From assembly GCF_004349065.1 (NCBI RefSeq), contig NZ_SMKZ01000010.1, positions 86,326 to 150,325 on the forward strand: a DNA stretch of 64,000 nt, in the 5' to 3' direction. This DNA is from Jiangella asiatica. Lineage in GTDB: Bacteria; Actinomycetota; Actinomycetes; Jiangellales; Jiangellaceae. This document shows positions 41,664-51,394 of the stretch, piece after piece. Under the pieces are notes generated by a model, which saw only the letters and a program-made list of their open reading frames with translations, was not told the DNA's origin and did no database searches. The stretch's first letter is position 1, and each line of letters begins with the position of its first letter. The translations under genes and the position numbers were made by a program.

Positions 41664-43013
41664 TCAGCGACCGGCGGGCAGCCAGACGACGACACGGGCG
41701 CCACCTGACGGTGCGTCGCCCACCTCGACGGCGCCCCCGTGCGCAGCGACCAGCTCGTCGACGATGGCCAGGCCCAGTCCGACGCCGCCGACGTCGCGGT
41801 CGCGCGCCTCGTCGAGCCGGACGAAGCGGCGCAACACTCGTTCGCGGTCCGCCGCCGGGATGCCCGGGCCGTCGTCGTCGACGGTCACGACGACACCGCC
41901 GTCGTGCTCGCTCACCGAGAGCGATATCGCGGCCGACGCGTGCCGGACGGCGTTGTCGCCGAGGTTGCGCAGGACTCGCCGAAGCGCCGCCGCGTCGCCG
42001 TTCACCCGTCCCGCCGAGACGCCGGTGGTGTCGACGGCGAGGCCGGTGTCCCGGCGCAGCCGCCGCGACTCGTCGAGCACGAGGTCGTCAACGTCGACCG
42101 AGCGCGCGGCCAGGCGCAGGCGCCGCTCGTCGGCGCGGGCCAGCAGCAGGAGATCCTCGACCAGATGCTGGACCCGGAGGTCCTCGGCCAGGACGGTGCC
42201 GGCGAGCTCCGGCACGGTGGTGCGGCCGGGGTGGGCCAGCGCGACCTCGGCGTGCTGGCGGATCGACGCCACCGGAGAGCGCAACTCGTGCGAGGCGTCG
42301 GAGACGAACTTTCGCTGCCGGCTCCGGGCTTGCTCCAGCCGCCCGAGCATGCGGTTCATCGTGCGGGCCAGCCGGGAGATCTCGTCGTGGCCGGTGCCCT
42401 CGGGAACCCGCCGGTGCAGCTGCGACCCGGAGATCGCGTCCACCTCCGACCGGATCGCCTCGACCGGCGCGAGCGCCCGGCCCGCCGCCCGCCACGTCGT
42501 GAACCCGACGACGGCCAGCGCGACCGGCAGCCCGGCGGCCAGCAGCCTAATCACGACCGCGGTGGCCTCGCCGACGTCCTCGACCGACTGCCCGACGACG
42601 ACCACCTGGTCGCCGGCGCTGGCCGCGGCAGCGATCATCTCGTCCCCGGCCGGCAGCTCCACCCGGGCGGTCCGTCCCGGCTCGACGTCGACGGCCTCGG
42701 CGCCGGTGACGTTGCCAGTGGCGTCGGCCACCACCCCGGAGCCGTCGACGACCTGCACGAAGCTGTCGTCGTCGAACCCGTCGCCGAGTGCCGGCGCCCG
42801 GCCCGCGGCCATCGCGGCGGCGAGGTCGTCGGCGCGCGCCTGGACCGCGTCCTCCGCCTGCTGCAGCAGCGTGGCGCGCATGACGAGCACCAGCGCGACG
42901 GCTCCGAGCGCCAACGCCAGCCCGACCACCAGCAAGGCACCGAGCGTGGTGCGCATCCGGACCGACCTCCACCGCTCCCGCCGGCGATCGCCGGGCCGGC
43001 GCGTCTCAGCCAC
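41664..43013 (-). CDS. Sensor histidine kinase of an OmpR-type two-component system
   Basis: A 449-residue membrane kinase. Basic cytoplasmic N-terminus, transmembrane helix 1 at about 20-45, periplasmic sensor about 46-165, helix 2 about 170-195 and HAMP about 200-250. The H-box is VSDASHELRSPVASIRQH (phospho-accepting His), N-box NLGDNAVRHA, G1 DDDGPGIP, and G2 GVGLGLAIVDELVAAHGG. GTG 43013 overlaps the response regulator stop by 8 bp, so the pair is coupled. Confidence 0.93.
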   Translation of the reverse strand: MAETRRPGDRRRERWRSVRMRTTLGALLVVGLALALGAVALVLVMRATLLQQAEDAVQARADDLAAAMAAGRAPALGDGFDDDSFVQVVDGSGVVADATGNVTGAEAVDVEPGRTARVELPAGDEMIAAAASAGDQVVVVGQSVEDVGEATAVVIRLLAAGLPVALAVVGFTTWRAAGRALAPVEAIRSEVDAISGSQLHRRVPEGTGHDEISRLARTMNRMLGRLEQARSRQRKFVSDASHELRSPVASIRQHAEVALAHPGRTTVPELAGTVLAEDLRVQHLVEDLLLLARADERRLRLAARSVDVDDLVLDESRRLRRDTGLAVDTTGVSAGRVNGDAAALRRVLRNLGDNAVRHASAAISLSVSEHDGGVVVTVDDDGPGIPAADRERVLRRFVRLDEARDRDVGGVGLGLAIVDELVAAHGGAVEVGDAPSGGARVVVWLPAGR

Positions 43014-43683
43014 CGTCGGCCGCCAGCCGGTACCCGGCGCCGCGCACGGTCTCGATGCCCGCGCGCCCGAACGGCCGGTCGATCTTGTTGCGCAGGTGCC
43101 CGACGTACACCTCGACGATGTTGGGGTCACCGTCGAACGCCTCGTCCCACACGTGCCCCAGGACATCGAGCTTCGAGACGACCTCACCGCGACGGCGCAG
43201 CAGGAACTCCAGGACGGAGAACTCCCGCGCGGTCAGCTCCAGCTCGGTGTCGCCGCGCCAGGCCCGCCGCGCTCCCGGGTCCGCGCGCAGGTCGCCGGCT
43301 TCCAGGACGACCGGGCGCTCGCGCAGGTCACGGCGGATCAGCGCGCGCAGCCGGGCCACCAGCACGTGGTGTGAGAACGGCTTGGTCAGGAAATCGTCGG
43401 CGCCGGTCTCCAGCGCCTCCACCTCATCCCACTCGCCGTCCTTCGCGGTCAGCACCAACACCGGCGTCCAGACGTCGCGCTCGCGCAGCCGAGCGCACAC
43501 CTGGTAGCCGTTCAGCCCGGGCAGCATGAGGTCGAGGACGACGACGTCGTAGGTCTCCTCGACGGCCAGCCACAACCCGTCCGGCCCGGTCGCGGCCAGG
43601 TCGACGGCGAAACCCTCGGCCTCGAGCCCGGCGCGCACCCCGGCGGCCAGCCGCCACTCGTCCTCCACGACCAGGACCCGCAT
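43006..43683 (-). CDS. OmpR-family response regulator
   Basis: A 225-residue regulator. The receiver domain spans residues 1-115 with acidic pocket EDE (7-9), phosphorylated Asp51 (LDLMLPG) and conserved Lys in LTKPF. The winged-helix DNA-binding domain spans about 130-222 (ELTAREFSVLEFLLRRRGEVVSKLDVLGHVWDE, RNKIDRPFGRAGIETVRGAGYRL). It controls the downstream PepSY gene in many relatives (inference). ATG 43683. Confidence 0.94.
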   Translation of the reverse strand: MRVLVVEDEWRLAAGVRAGLEAEGFAVDLAATGPDGLWLAVEETYDVVVLDLMLPGLNGYQVCARLRERDVWTPVLVLTAKDGEWDEVEALETGADDFLTKPFSHHVLVARLRALIRRDLRERPVVLEAGDLRADPGARRAWRGDTELELTAREFSVLEFLLRRRGEVVSKLDVLGHVWDEAFDGDPNIVEVYVGHLRNKIDRPFGRAGIETVRGAGYRLAADGG

Positions 43684-43687
43684 GGCG

Positions 43688-44158
43688 TCACTCCCTCGGT
43701 GGACCGACAGTGCCGCCGGCGACCTGAACGCCCGCTGAACGCGGCCCGCAGAGGGCACCGACGACGGCGCCGAAGGCCGCGTGGTCCAGCAACTGCGGCA
43801 CCCGTGGCAACGACCGCAGATGCGGATAGCGACGCCCGACGAGCTCGAGGTCCAGCACCGCGATCGCCAGGCCGGCGACCGCCCCGCCCGCGATACGCGT
43901 CGGGCCCGCACCCTGGTGCCGGCGGGCGGCCGCGCACAGCACCGCCGTCCACCAGGCCGACACCGCGACGTGGGCGGCCACCCCGGCGACCGGCCCGGGG
44001 CGGTCGCGCCGGCCGGGAAGCAGGGTGCCAGCCGCGCGGGTCGCACGCAGCGGGTCGTCGCCGGCCGCCAGCGCCCACAGCGTCGACGGCGCGCCGCTCA
44101 CCGTCGCCGCCACCGCCCAGACGCCCAGCGCCCGCAACCGCCGCTGACCCAGGCCCAT
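43688..44158 (-). CDS. Small membrane protein of unknown function
   Basis: 156 residues with three or four predicted transmembrane helices (LGVWAVAATVSGAPSTLWAL, VAGVAAHVAVSAWWTAVLCAA, AGGAVAGLAIAVLDLELV, LDHAAFGAVVGALCG). No family is recognised. Its stop is 4 bp before the response regulator start, so it may lead that operon. ATG 44158 is the first start inside the membrane-protein-like frame; upstream in-frame sequence is Arg/Pro-rich and probably not coding. Confidence 0.62.
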   Translation of the reverse strand: MGLGQRRLRALGVWAVAATVSGAPSTLWALAAGDDPLRATRAAGTLLPGRRDRPGPVAGVAAHVAVSAWWTAVLCAAARRHQGAGPTRIAGGAVAGLAIAVLDLELVGRRYPHLRSLPRVPQLLDHAAFGAVVGALCGPRSAGVQVAGGTVGPPRE

Positions 44159-44405
44159 GCTCCATGGTGGACCCGGCATCGCCCGTCGGCGGCGGTTCGG
44201 ACCCGTTTGGTCGCCCGGCCCACAAGCCCCGGGGAGCCGCGGTGTTGCGACGCTGTCGCGGACGGACCGCCCGGTAGCCGACCTGCCGATGGAGCGTGCG
44301 CGAACCCTGGGCGAAGAACGGGCGACGACCGTTGCCGGCGGGAACTCCGGCGAACCAGGGTGAATCCGGCGGATGCCCAGCCCCATACGCCGGAGAGGGG
44401 TCCCG

Positions 44406-45653
44406 ATGACGACGCGTACGTCCCGCACCCACCGAATGTGGGCCGGACTCGCGGTCGTCCCGTTCCTCCTGCTCCTCGCCGCAGGATCGGCCGCGTCGCA
44501 CGTGCGCACGAGCGACGGGTACTCAGAGATCCGCTCCCACGGCGACGGCGTCGACTACCGGCTGAGCCTCGAGCACGAGATCCTCGCCCGTGGCATCGGC
44601 ATGGGCACCCACGCCATCGAGGCGCCCGACGACCCGGCGCGCCGTGCGGCCCTGACCGAACACCACGAGCTCGTCGAGCGCTACCTCGCTGGGCGGGTCG
44701 AGATCGTCGCCGACAGCGTAGCCTGCGACCTCACCCTGGAGCGGACCGATGTCGAGCAGCGGCCGGCCTCGGACGCCACCGCCGCGGACATCCCGTACGC
44801 GGTGCTCGAGCTGCGCTTCGACTGCCACGGCGCCGGGTCGGGCGAGTACGTCGTCCACTACTCGGTGTTCTCCGGCCGGCCCGTCGACGGCGCGAACGGC
44901 GGCGCGGACGACGCCCTGGGCTCCGACGCCGTCGTCGACGACCACACCACCACCGTCGACTACGACCTCGGCGGGGAGCGCGGCCGGGTCGTGCTGGACG
45001 GCGGCCACGACAGCTTCAGCGTCGGCGAGCAGTCCGTCGGTCCCGCGGCGCTGCGTGCGCTCCTGATCGGGTTCGAGCGCTCGGCCGGCGTGCCGGACCA
45101 CGCCCTGTTCGTGGTGGCGCTCGTCCTGGGAGCGTCGACGGTGTCCGGGCTGGTCCGGCTGGTGGCGGTGTTCGCGCTGGCCCAGGGCGCGGCGCTGACG
45201 TTCGCCGCGGCCACCGCGACGACGGCGCCGGCCGAGGTGGTCGGCCCGCTGGTGGCGCTGTCGGTGGTCTACGCCGCCGGTACCGCGCTGGGCGCGTCCT
45301 CGCGGGGTGCCACCGCGCTGGGCGGCGCCGCTGGCGGTTCCGCGCGCGGTGTCCGCTCCCTCGGCGACGCGCCGACGCGGTACCGGCTGCTCGTCGTCGC
45401 CGCCGCCGGGCTGCTGCACGGGCTGGACCTGGCCGGCGAGCTGCGTTTCGGCGGGCCGCTGGGCCGCGACCTGGTGACGTCCTTCGGCGGAGTCGTGGCC
45501 GGTCTCCAGGTCGGGCACCTGCTGGTGGCCGCCGCCCTGTTCCCACTGGTCGCGATCGCGCGGCGGTACGCGTGGTCGGCCCTGACGCAGCTGGCGGCGG
45601 CCGCCACCGTCGCCGTCACCGGGCTGGCCTGGTTCGTCGACAGGCTCTTCTGA
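44406..45653 (+). CDS. HupE/UreJ-family membrane protein
   Basis: 415 residues. Signal peptide 1-30 is followed by an extracytoplasmic domain of about 190 residues (GVDYRLSLEHEILARGIGMG, YAVLELRFDCHGAGSGEYVV). The C-terminal half has six or seven hydrophobic helices with the HupE/UreJ_2 type ending. The opening ADHALFVVALVLGAST and LAQGAALTFAAATA segments match the nickel/metal-transport-like family, whose actual substrate is uncertain. ATG 44406 follows GAGAGGGG. Confidence 0.75.
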   Translation: MTTRTSRTHRMWAGLAVVPFLLLLAAGSAASHVRTSDGYSEIRSHGDGVDYRLSLEHEILARGIGMGTHAIEAPDDPARRAALTEHHELVERYLAGRVEIVADSVACDLTLERTDVEQRPASDATAADIPYAVLELRFDCHGAGSGEYVVHYSVFSGRPVDGANGGADDALGSDAVVDDHTTTVDYDLGGERGRVVLDGGHDSFSVGEQSVGPAALRALLIGFERSAGVPDHALFVVALVLGASTVSGLVRLVAVFALAQGAALTFAAATATTAPAEVVGPLVALSVVYAAGTALGASSRGATALGGAAGGSARGVRSLGDAPTRYRLLVVAAAGLLHGLDLAGELRFGGPLGRDLVTSFGGVVAGLQVGHLLVAAALFPLVAIARRYAWSALTQLAAAATVAVTGLAWFVDRLF

Positions 45654-45677
45654 TCCTCCGTGTTCCCGACCCGTCGA

Positions 45678-48600
45678 ATGGAGACGAAGTTGAACGCGTT
45701 CAGCGAACGCCTCTCCCCCGAGGCGCTCGGCCGGCTGCGCCGCGTGATCAACGCGGCAGTGGTCTTGCTCGTGGGACTGGCGCTGCTCGGGCCGGTCGCG
45801 AGCGTGGTCGCCGAGACGATCGACCCACCGGTGGCGCGCGTCAGCGGCACGGTGTTCGACGACAGCAACGGCAACGGCCAGCACGACGCCGGTGAGCCGG
45901 GCGTCGCCGGGGTCAGCGTGTCCGACGGCGTCGCGATCGTCGAGACCGACGACGACGGCCGCTACCAGCTCGACCTGGACACCGACCGGCGCATCACCGA
46001 CATGGTGTTCATCAGCCAGCCCGCGGGCTACCAGGTGCCGCCGGACGAGTTCATGACACCGCGCTTCTACCAGCTGTTCGGCCAGGTCGCCGACGGTGAG
46101 CAGCGCACGGCGGACTTCGCGCTCACCCGTGTCCCAGGCAGCGAGAGCGCGACGTTCTCGTTCGCGAACATCGCCGACCCGCATGTGAACCCGCAACTGC
46201 CCGAGCAGATCCACGAGATCAACTCGACCTCGAACGACGTCCCGTTCATCGCCGTGAGCGGCGACCTCACGAACAACGCCACCGACGCGGAGTTCACGAC
46301 GTACAAGAACGCGACGGCCGGCTCGGAGGTCCCGGTCTGGCCGGCGGTGGGCAACCACGAGTACTTCTCCGGCGGCGGCACCGGATATGCCGCGCGCATC
46401 GACAACTACCGCCGGCACGTCGGCCCGGAGTGGTACTCCTTCGACTACGGCAACCGGCACTTCCTGGTGCTGGAGAACAACGGCCAGGCACCGTTCGACG
46501 AACAGCTGAACTGGATCCGCCGCGACCTGGCCGCCAACGTCGGCGGCAAGGAGCTGGTGGTCCTCGCGCACCAGCCGATGAACGTGCCGTTCGGTTCGCC
46601 ATCCACGTACGACCAGTACGGGGACCTGTTCGCCGAGTACGGCGCCGAACTGATGCTCGTCGGGCACGAGCACTCCAACGACGTCGAGCCGGACAGTGAG
46701 TTCGCGCCGACCGCCAAGCACATCCAGACCGTGTCGAGCTCGTACACCATCGACAACGCGCCGCGCGGCTTCCGCTACATCCACCTGCGCGGCGACGAAT
46801 TCGTCAACCCGTTCCGGATGTACGGCGTCGACCAGGCGCTGACCATCACCAGCCCGGCGCCGGACAGCGAGGTGAGCGCCGACGGCCACCGCACCGGGTT
46901 CCCGGACATCCAGGTCAACGCCTACGACACCGCCGACGAGGTGACTCGCGTCCGTTACCGGATCGATGACGGCAGCTGGCGCAGCCTGACCCCGACCGGC
47001 GAGCTGACCTGGCACTCGGAGTTCGTCGGCCGGGCGCCGGCGGTCGGCGAGCACACCATCGAGGTGGAGGCGGTCAGCGAGGGCGGTGGCCGCTGGACGG
47101 AGTCGGCCACGTTCACCATGACCGACGAGCCGCTGGTGACACCGGTCGCGGGCGCGGCCTGGAACCAGCACCACGGCGACTCGGCGCACTCCGGCGTCGC
47201 CGCCGACGTGGTCGAGCCCGGCCTGGAGCTGGCCTGGAGCTACCGCACGCCCGGCACGTTCCTCACCGGTTCGCCGGTGATCGTGGACGGCGTCGTGTAC
47301 GCCGGGACCCGCGACGAGAACGGCGACGGCAACGCCGCCTTGCATGCGGTGGACCAGGTGACCGGCGAGCGGCTCTGGGAGTTCCCGGTGCCGTCGTCGG
47401 TGGTCGGCACGCCGGCCGTACTGGGCGACACCGTCTTCGTCGGCACCCTGCGCGGCTCCCTGTTCGCCGTCGACCGGGCCAGCGGCGAGCTGGTATGGCA
47501 GCGCGACACCGAGGAGGCCCCGGAGCCGAACAACCAGCGCGCCTACGGCTACTACTCCCCCGCCGTCGCCGACGGCAAGGTGTTCTGGGCATACCAGACC
47601 CGCTACGGACCGGCCAGCCAGGGCCTGCTGACCGCGCTGGACCCGGCCACCGGCGACACCATCTGGGCCTCGCCGATGTCCGGCGCCACCATGAGCGACG
47701 GCACGCCCGCCGTCGTCGACGGGCAGGTCTTCGTCGGCAGCCAGACCGCCGACCGAGTGCTGGCCTACGACGCCGAAACCGGCGCGCGGCAGTGGACGTC
47801 GTCCGCCGTGCTCGGCGGCTGGCAGGACGGCGTCCCGGCCGCGGCTGACGGACGGGTCTTCATCGGATCGAACAACGGCATCGTCGCCCGCGACGCCGCC
47901 ACGGGCGCCGACCTGTGGACCTACCGCAGCCCGCACTCCTCCCGGGTGTCCAGCGGCTCCACGCCGTCGGCGCCGACCGTCGTCGGCGACGTCGTCTACA
48001 TGGGCTTCCCCAGCGGTGCGGTGACGGCGCTCAACGCCCGCACCGGCGCGGTGCTGTGGGACCGGCTGCTGCCCGGCGGCACCTACACCGGCGGCGTGCA
48101 CTCGTCGCCGGCGCTGAGCGGCCAGACCCTGTTCGTCGGCGCCAACAACGGCTGGCTGTACGCGCTGGACAGCGTGACCGGCCAGCCGCTGTGGCAGTAC
48201 GAAGTCGGCACCTGGGTCGCCTCCGGCCCAGCGGTCAGCGGCAACACCGTCGTCGCCGGCGCCTGGGACGGCAACCTCTACGCGTTCACGCCCGGCGGGG
48301 AGGCGGCGGCGCGCTGGGCCCGCGTCACCGGCACCGTCACCGACGCGACGACCGGCGCGCCGATCGCCGACGCCCGCATAGTCGCGACCAGCGGCGACAC
48401 GTCGCTGTCCACCTCGACCGACGCCGACGGGCACTACGTCCTCGGCCTCGGCGCGGGCACGTACACGCTGTCGACGGCGAAGCGCGCGTTCCTGCCGACC
48501 GACGCCTCGTCGACGACGGTGACCGTGGGCACGTCCGGGACGCAGGCGGCGGACCTGCGGCTGGCGGAGGTGACTGGCCCGACCGCGGGATCGTCCACGG

Positions 48601-50414
48601 TTCCGCCGGACTTCGGGGCATCCAGCCCGCGGCTGGACGTCGTCCCCGGCGACACCTACCACTACACGATGAACCCGCGGGTCCAGGCAACCATCTCGTC
48701 CAAGGCCGCCGCCAACAACCAGCCCGGCACCCTCGTCGTCGGCAGCCTCGCCGACCTCACCCTGCTGGACGGCACCGCGCAGGAGACGCTCGACTGGAGC
48801 GAGCTGATGCTGTCGCGGACGGCCGGCGGACCGGGCACCCCGGACTGGGGGCGCAGCGCGGACTGGCTCGACATCGCCGACATCGGCGTCGAAGGAAACG
48901 CTGTCGTCGCCTCCGGCGGGGCCAGGGTCGACGACGACCTCCAGACGACGCTGAGCTACGAGGCGCTGGGCGACGCGCCCGTCGTCAAGATCACGCTGGA
49001 GGTGGAGAACACCGGCACCGAGGACTTCGAGGGCTACTTCCAGTACCTGCTCGACCCCGACAGCGCCCAGGACGTGTCGCTGGTGCCCGGCGTCAACGGC
49101 CAGAACCCCGGCTACCTTCGCACGGGCTGGACGAGCAACTTCCACTACGTCGGGTCCACCACGCCGCGGCAGGTCCCGGCGCACGGCCTGGCGTGGCTGG
49201 AGGACGAGCCGTACGCCCTCAGCGGCTTCGGCTACGTCTCCGGGACCTGGTTCGACGCCAGCGTCGCTGCCGGCGACACCCGCACGATCAGCTGGTACCA
49301 CATCACCGACTACCCGGCCGCGTCCGGGGACGTCACCGGCAACATCGCGCGCTGGGCGTCGCAGCTGGACCTGCTCGACGACGAGGTCGCGGACCGGTCC
49401 CGGGTGGCAGGCACGGTGACGCGGGCCGACACCGCGGAGCCGGCCGCGGGGGTGCTCGTGGAGGCGCTGGCCGGGTCGGGCGTGGTTGGCTCGGTTCGGA
49501 CCGCGGCGGACGGCACGTACGCGTTGCCGCTGGACCCGGGCGGCTACACGCTGCGGGTGTCCACCCTCGGGTACGCGCCGGCGACGGTCGACGCGTCGGT
49601 GACCGAGGGCGGCACGTCGACCGCGGACATAGCGTTGCAGCCGGTGTCGGTCCTGGCCAGCACCGGCCGGACGCTCGCCGGCAGCCTCGTCGAGGGCGGG
49701 ACGCAGGACGTCGTCCTCGAGAACGACAAGCTGGCGATGGCGGTCTCCCGGGTGTTCGACGACGGGCAGCTGCCTAGCTCGACCGTCGGCAAGCCGGTGG
49801 ACCTCGCCGTCCGCGGCCGCTCGGACCAGCTGGACTGGCTGAACCTGCCGTACATCGTCGACGAGGAGCCCACCGGCACCGAGGCGTGGCAGCAGACCAC
49901 CGTCCGCGGCACGGACGTGTCGATCGTCCAGGCGAGCGGCGAGGAGGCCGTCGTGCGCGCCACCGGCACGTCGTCCGCGCACCCGGGCGTCGGCGTCGAG
50001 ACGACCTACACGATCCGCCCCGGCGAGGAGTGGGTCACCGCCGAGACCGTGTTCACCAACGACGGCTCGGCCGACCTGTCGGTGTGGGTCGGCGACGCCA
50101 TGGACTGGGACGGCGCCGGCCAGCGCATCGGCGTCCCCGGTCACGGCGTCATCACGACCCCGTACGAGAGCCCGGCGGCGTACCAGCCCGCGGGCCGGTG
50201 GATCGGCGCGACCGGCACCGACCCGCAGACGTACGGCGTCGTCTACGACGGCGACGACGAGTTCTCCGCCTACGGGACCGGCAACTGGGTGATGAGCCGC
50301 TTCCAGGTGGAGATCCCGGCCGGCGATAGCTACACGCTCAGCCGCCGGATCGTCGCCGCCTCCAACACCGGGTCCGCGGACCCGTTCGCGGTCCTGGAGG
50401 CGCTCGCCGAGTAG
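45678..50414 (+). CDS. Giant secreted metallophosphoesterase with PQQ-like propeller and regulatory domains
   Basis: About 1578 residues. A membrane/signal helix sits near residues 25-45, then an SdrD-B-like Ig module (about 50-105). The calcineurin-like phosphoesterase domain spans about 155-375 with the full metal set: IADPHVN (DxH), SGDLTNN, VGNHEY, LAHQP and GHEHSN. A PQQ/WD-type propeller spans about 490-875 (repeats of GTPAVLGDTVFVGT, SPAVADGKVFWAY, LDPATGDTIWA). Carboxypeptidase-regulatory-like domains lie at about 880-965 and 1237-1320, and a large C-terminal beta domain follows. Start options are ATG 45678 and TTG 45690, which has the better GGAGA spacing. No anchor is visible. Predicted phosphomono/diesterase acting outside the cell. 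Confidence 0.85.
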   Translation: METKLNAFSERLSPEALGRLRRVINAAVVLLVGLALLGPVASVVAETIDPPVARVSGTVFDDSNGNGQHDAGEPGVAGVSVSDGVAIVETDDDGRYQLDLDTDRRITDMVFISQPAGYQVPPDEFMTPRFYQLFGQVADGEQRTADFALTRVPGSESATFSFANIADPHVNPQLPEQIHEINSTSNDVPFIAVSGDLTNNATDAEFTTYKNATAGSEVPVWPAVGNHEYFSGGGTGYAARIDNYRRHVGPEWYSFDYGNRHFLVLENNGQAPFDEQLNWIRRDLAANVGGKELVVLAHQPMNVPFGSPSTYDQYGDLFAEYGAELMLVGHEHSNDVEPDSEFAPTAKHIQTVSSSYTIDNAPRGFRYIHLRGDEFVNPFRMYGVDQALTITSPAPDSEVSADGHRTGFPDIQVNAYDTADEVTRVRYRIDDGSWRSLTPTGELTWHSEFVGRAPAVGEHTIEVEAVSEGGGRWTESATFTMTDEPLVTPVAGAAWNQHHGDSAHSGVAADVVEPGLELAWSYRTPGTFLTGSPVIVDGVVYAGTRDENGDGNAALHAVDQVTGERLWEFPVPSSVVGTPAVLGDTVFVGTLRGSLFAVDRASGELVWQRDTEEAPEPNNQRAYGYYSPAVADGKVFWAYQTRYGPASQGLLTALDPATGDTIWASPMSGATMSDGTPAVVDGQVFVGSQTADRVLAYDAETGARQWTSSAVLGGWQDGVPAAADGRVFIGSNNGIVARDAATGADLWTYRSPHSSRVSSGSTPSAPTVVGDVVYMGFPSGAVTALNARTGAVLWDRLLPGGTYTGGVHSSPALSGQTLFVGANNGWLYALDSVTGQPLWQYEVGTWVASGPAVSGNTVVAGAWDGNLYAFTPGGEAAARWARVTGTVTDATTGAPIADARIVATSGDTSLSTSTDADGHYVLGLGAGTYTLSTAKRAFLPTDASSTTVTVGTSGTQAADLRLAEVTGPTAGSSTVPPDFGASSPRLDVVPGDTYHYTMNPRVQATISSKAAANNQPGTLVVGSLADLTLLDGTAQETLDWSELMLSRTAGGPGTPDWGRSADWLDIADIGVEGNAVVASGGARVDDDLQTTLSYEALGDAPVVKITLEVENTGTEDFEGYFQYLLDPDSAQDVSLVPGVNGQNPGYLRTGWTSNFHYVGSTTPRQVPAHGLAWLEDEPYALSGFGYVSGTWFDASVAAGDTRTISWYHITDYPAASGDVTGNIARWASQLDLLDDEVADRSRVAGTVTRADTAEPAAGVLVEALAGSGVVGSVRTAADGTYALPLDPGGYTLRVSTLGYAPATVDASVTEGGTSTADIALQPVSVLASTGRTLAGSLVEGGTQDVVLENDKLAMAVSRVFDDGQLPSSTVGKPVDLAVRGRSDQLDWLNLPYIVDEEPTGTEAWQQTTVRGTDVSIVQASGEEAVVRATGTSSAHPGVGVETTYTIRPGEEWVTAETVFTNDGSADLSVWVGDAMDWDGAGQRIGVPGHGVITTPYESPAAYQPAGRWIGATGTDPQTYGVVYDGDDEFSAYGTGNWVMSRFQVEIPAGDSYTLSRRIVAASNTGSADPFAVLEALAE

Positions 50415-50564
50415 TCCGTATCAAGCGATGGCGGGTGGTCTGGTGGTGCCATGGCCCCGCGCGCAGATGAGAACCACCGCCCCTGGGATGAGCTCTTGGT
50501 GAGAACTCTCTCAACAACGCCCTCAGCGCTGGAGAAACGCTCTCTGGCCAGGACAGATTGAGGT

Positions 50565-50587
50565 GAGCCGGCAGCCCTTGCCGGCTC
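50565..50587 (+). promoter_or_regulatory. Hairpin in the 5' leader of the repeat protein gene
   Basis: GAGCCGGCA (50565-50573) pairs with TGCCGGCTC (50579-50587) around a 5-nt loop, ending 31 bp before ATG 50619. The leader between the preceding gene and this one (about 200 bp) also has short repeated segments (GAGAACTCTCTCAAC). It may be an RNA control element; I cannot match it to a known riboswitch. Confidence 0.4.
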
Positions 50588-50618
50588 GAGAGTCCACCCG
50601 ACACAAGGGAGTTCGGCC

Positions 50619-51296
50619 ATGCGTTCCAGCAAGATCAGCCTCGCCGCGGCGCTCACCGCGACCGCGGGCCTCACCGCCGCCGGCGTCGCGGTCGCCGCGC
50701 CGGCGAGCGCGGCCGTCGAGACCGCGATCGTCACCACCGACGACGACGGCAGCGGCTCCGGTGACGACGACGGCTCCGGCGGCGGTGACGACGACGGCAG
50801 CGGCGGCGGTGACGACGACGGCTCCGGCGGCGGTGACGACGACGGCTCCGGCGGCGGTGACGACGACGGCTCCGGCGGCGGTGACGACGACGGCTCCGGC
50901 GGCGGTGACGACGACGGCTCCGGCGGCGGTAGCGACGACGGCGGTAGCGACGACGGCGGTAGCGACGACGGCGGCTCCGGCGGCGGTGACGACGACGGCT
51001 CCGGCGGCGGTAGCGACGGCGGCGGTAGCGACGACGGCGGCTCCGGCGGCGGTGACGACGACGGCTCCGGCGACGACGGTCAGGCGCCGAGCGGCGGCGT
51101 GAACACCGGCGTCACCATGGACGACGACGCCGGAGACGACGACGGTGGCCAGGCTCCCAGCGGCGGCATCGACACCGGTGCCGGCGGCGCGGCCGACGAC
51201 GGCAACCTCGACTTGCTCGCTCCGGGCGCGTTGGTCGGGCTGGCCGTGATCGGTGGTGCCGGGCTGGCCTGGCGTCGGTTGAGGCTGGAGAGCTGA
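50619..51296 (+). CDS. Asp/Ser/Gly-repeat surface protein with sortase-type C-terminal tail
   Basis: 225 residues. Sec signal peptide (residues 1-32) is followed by an extremely low-complexity region of GGGDDDGS repeats (about 45-150), negatively charged and unstructured; such tracts may bind calcium. After it, PSGGVNTG and PSGGIDTG precede a hydrophobic stretch (LLAPGALVGLAVIGGAGLAW) and a positive end (RRLRLES). That is the layout of an actinomycete cell-wall sorting signal. The class F sortase gene directly downstream is the likely enzyme. ATG 50619 follows AAGGGA. Confidence 0.8.
   Translation: MRSSKISLAAALTATAGLTAAGVAVAAPASAAVETAIVTTDDDGSGSGDDDGSGGGDDDGSGGGDDDGSGGGDDDGSGGGDDDGSGGGDDDGSGGGDDDGSGGGSDDGGSDDGGSDDGGSGGGDDDGSGGGSDGGGSDDGGSGGGDDDGSGDDGQAPSGGVNTGVTMDDDAGDDDGGQAPSGGIDTGAGGAADDGNLDLLAPGALVGLAVIGGAGLAWRRLRLES
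50757..50930 (+). repeat. 24-bp tandem repeats encoding GGGDDDGS
   Basis: About seven near-identical 24-bp units of the type GGCGGCGGTGACGACGACGG-CTCC sit in the middle of the surface protein gene. They differ by one or two bases, and shorter irregular copies follow to about 51070. Such identical repeats change length readily by slippage or recombination, so the protein length may vary between strains. Confidence 0.85.
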
Positions 51297-51348
51297 GCGG
51301 GCCGGAGCCCGTTCGCTGCACCCGTGGTGGCCGCCGGCTGAGACGGCG

Positions 51349-51384
51349 GGCGGCCACCACGGCGGCCACCACGGCGGCCACCAC
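51349..51384 (+). repeat. Three tandem 12-bp repeats encoding TTAA in the sortase leader
   Basis: GGCGGCCACCAC is repeated exactly three times, with a fourth partial unit at 51385. In the sortase reading frame they encode Ala-Ala-Thr-Thr units before the hydrophobic ALCLLVPAC stretch. The first copy can also pair with GTGGTGGCCGCC just upstream (51324-51335). Confidence 0.8.
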
Positions 51385-51394
51385 GGCGGCCTCA

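Noticed and set aside
44523..50144. An 1873-codon minus-strand open frame opposite the metallophosphoesterase gene
   Set aside because: Composition is Arg/Val/Gly-rich with no domains, while the plus strand carries complete metal motifs and propeller repeats.
50415..50618. Known riboswitch (cyclic di-AMP type) before the repeat protein
   Set aside because: A hairpin is present but I could not find the conserved core elements; only a possible structured leader is claimed.
50757..51070. CRISPR array or other non-coding repeat
   Set aside because: The units are 24 bp, in frame, without unique spacers, and encode a regular peptide inside a gene with signal and sorting sequences.
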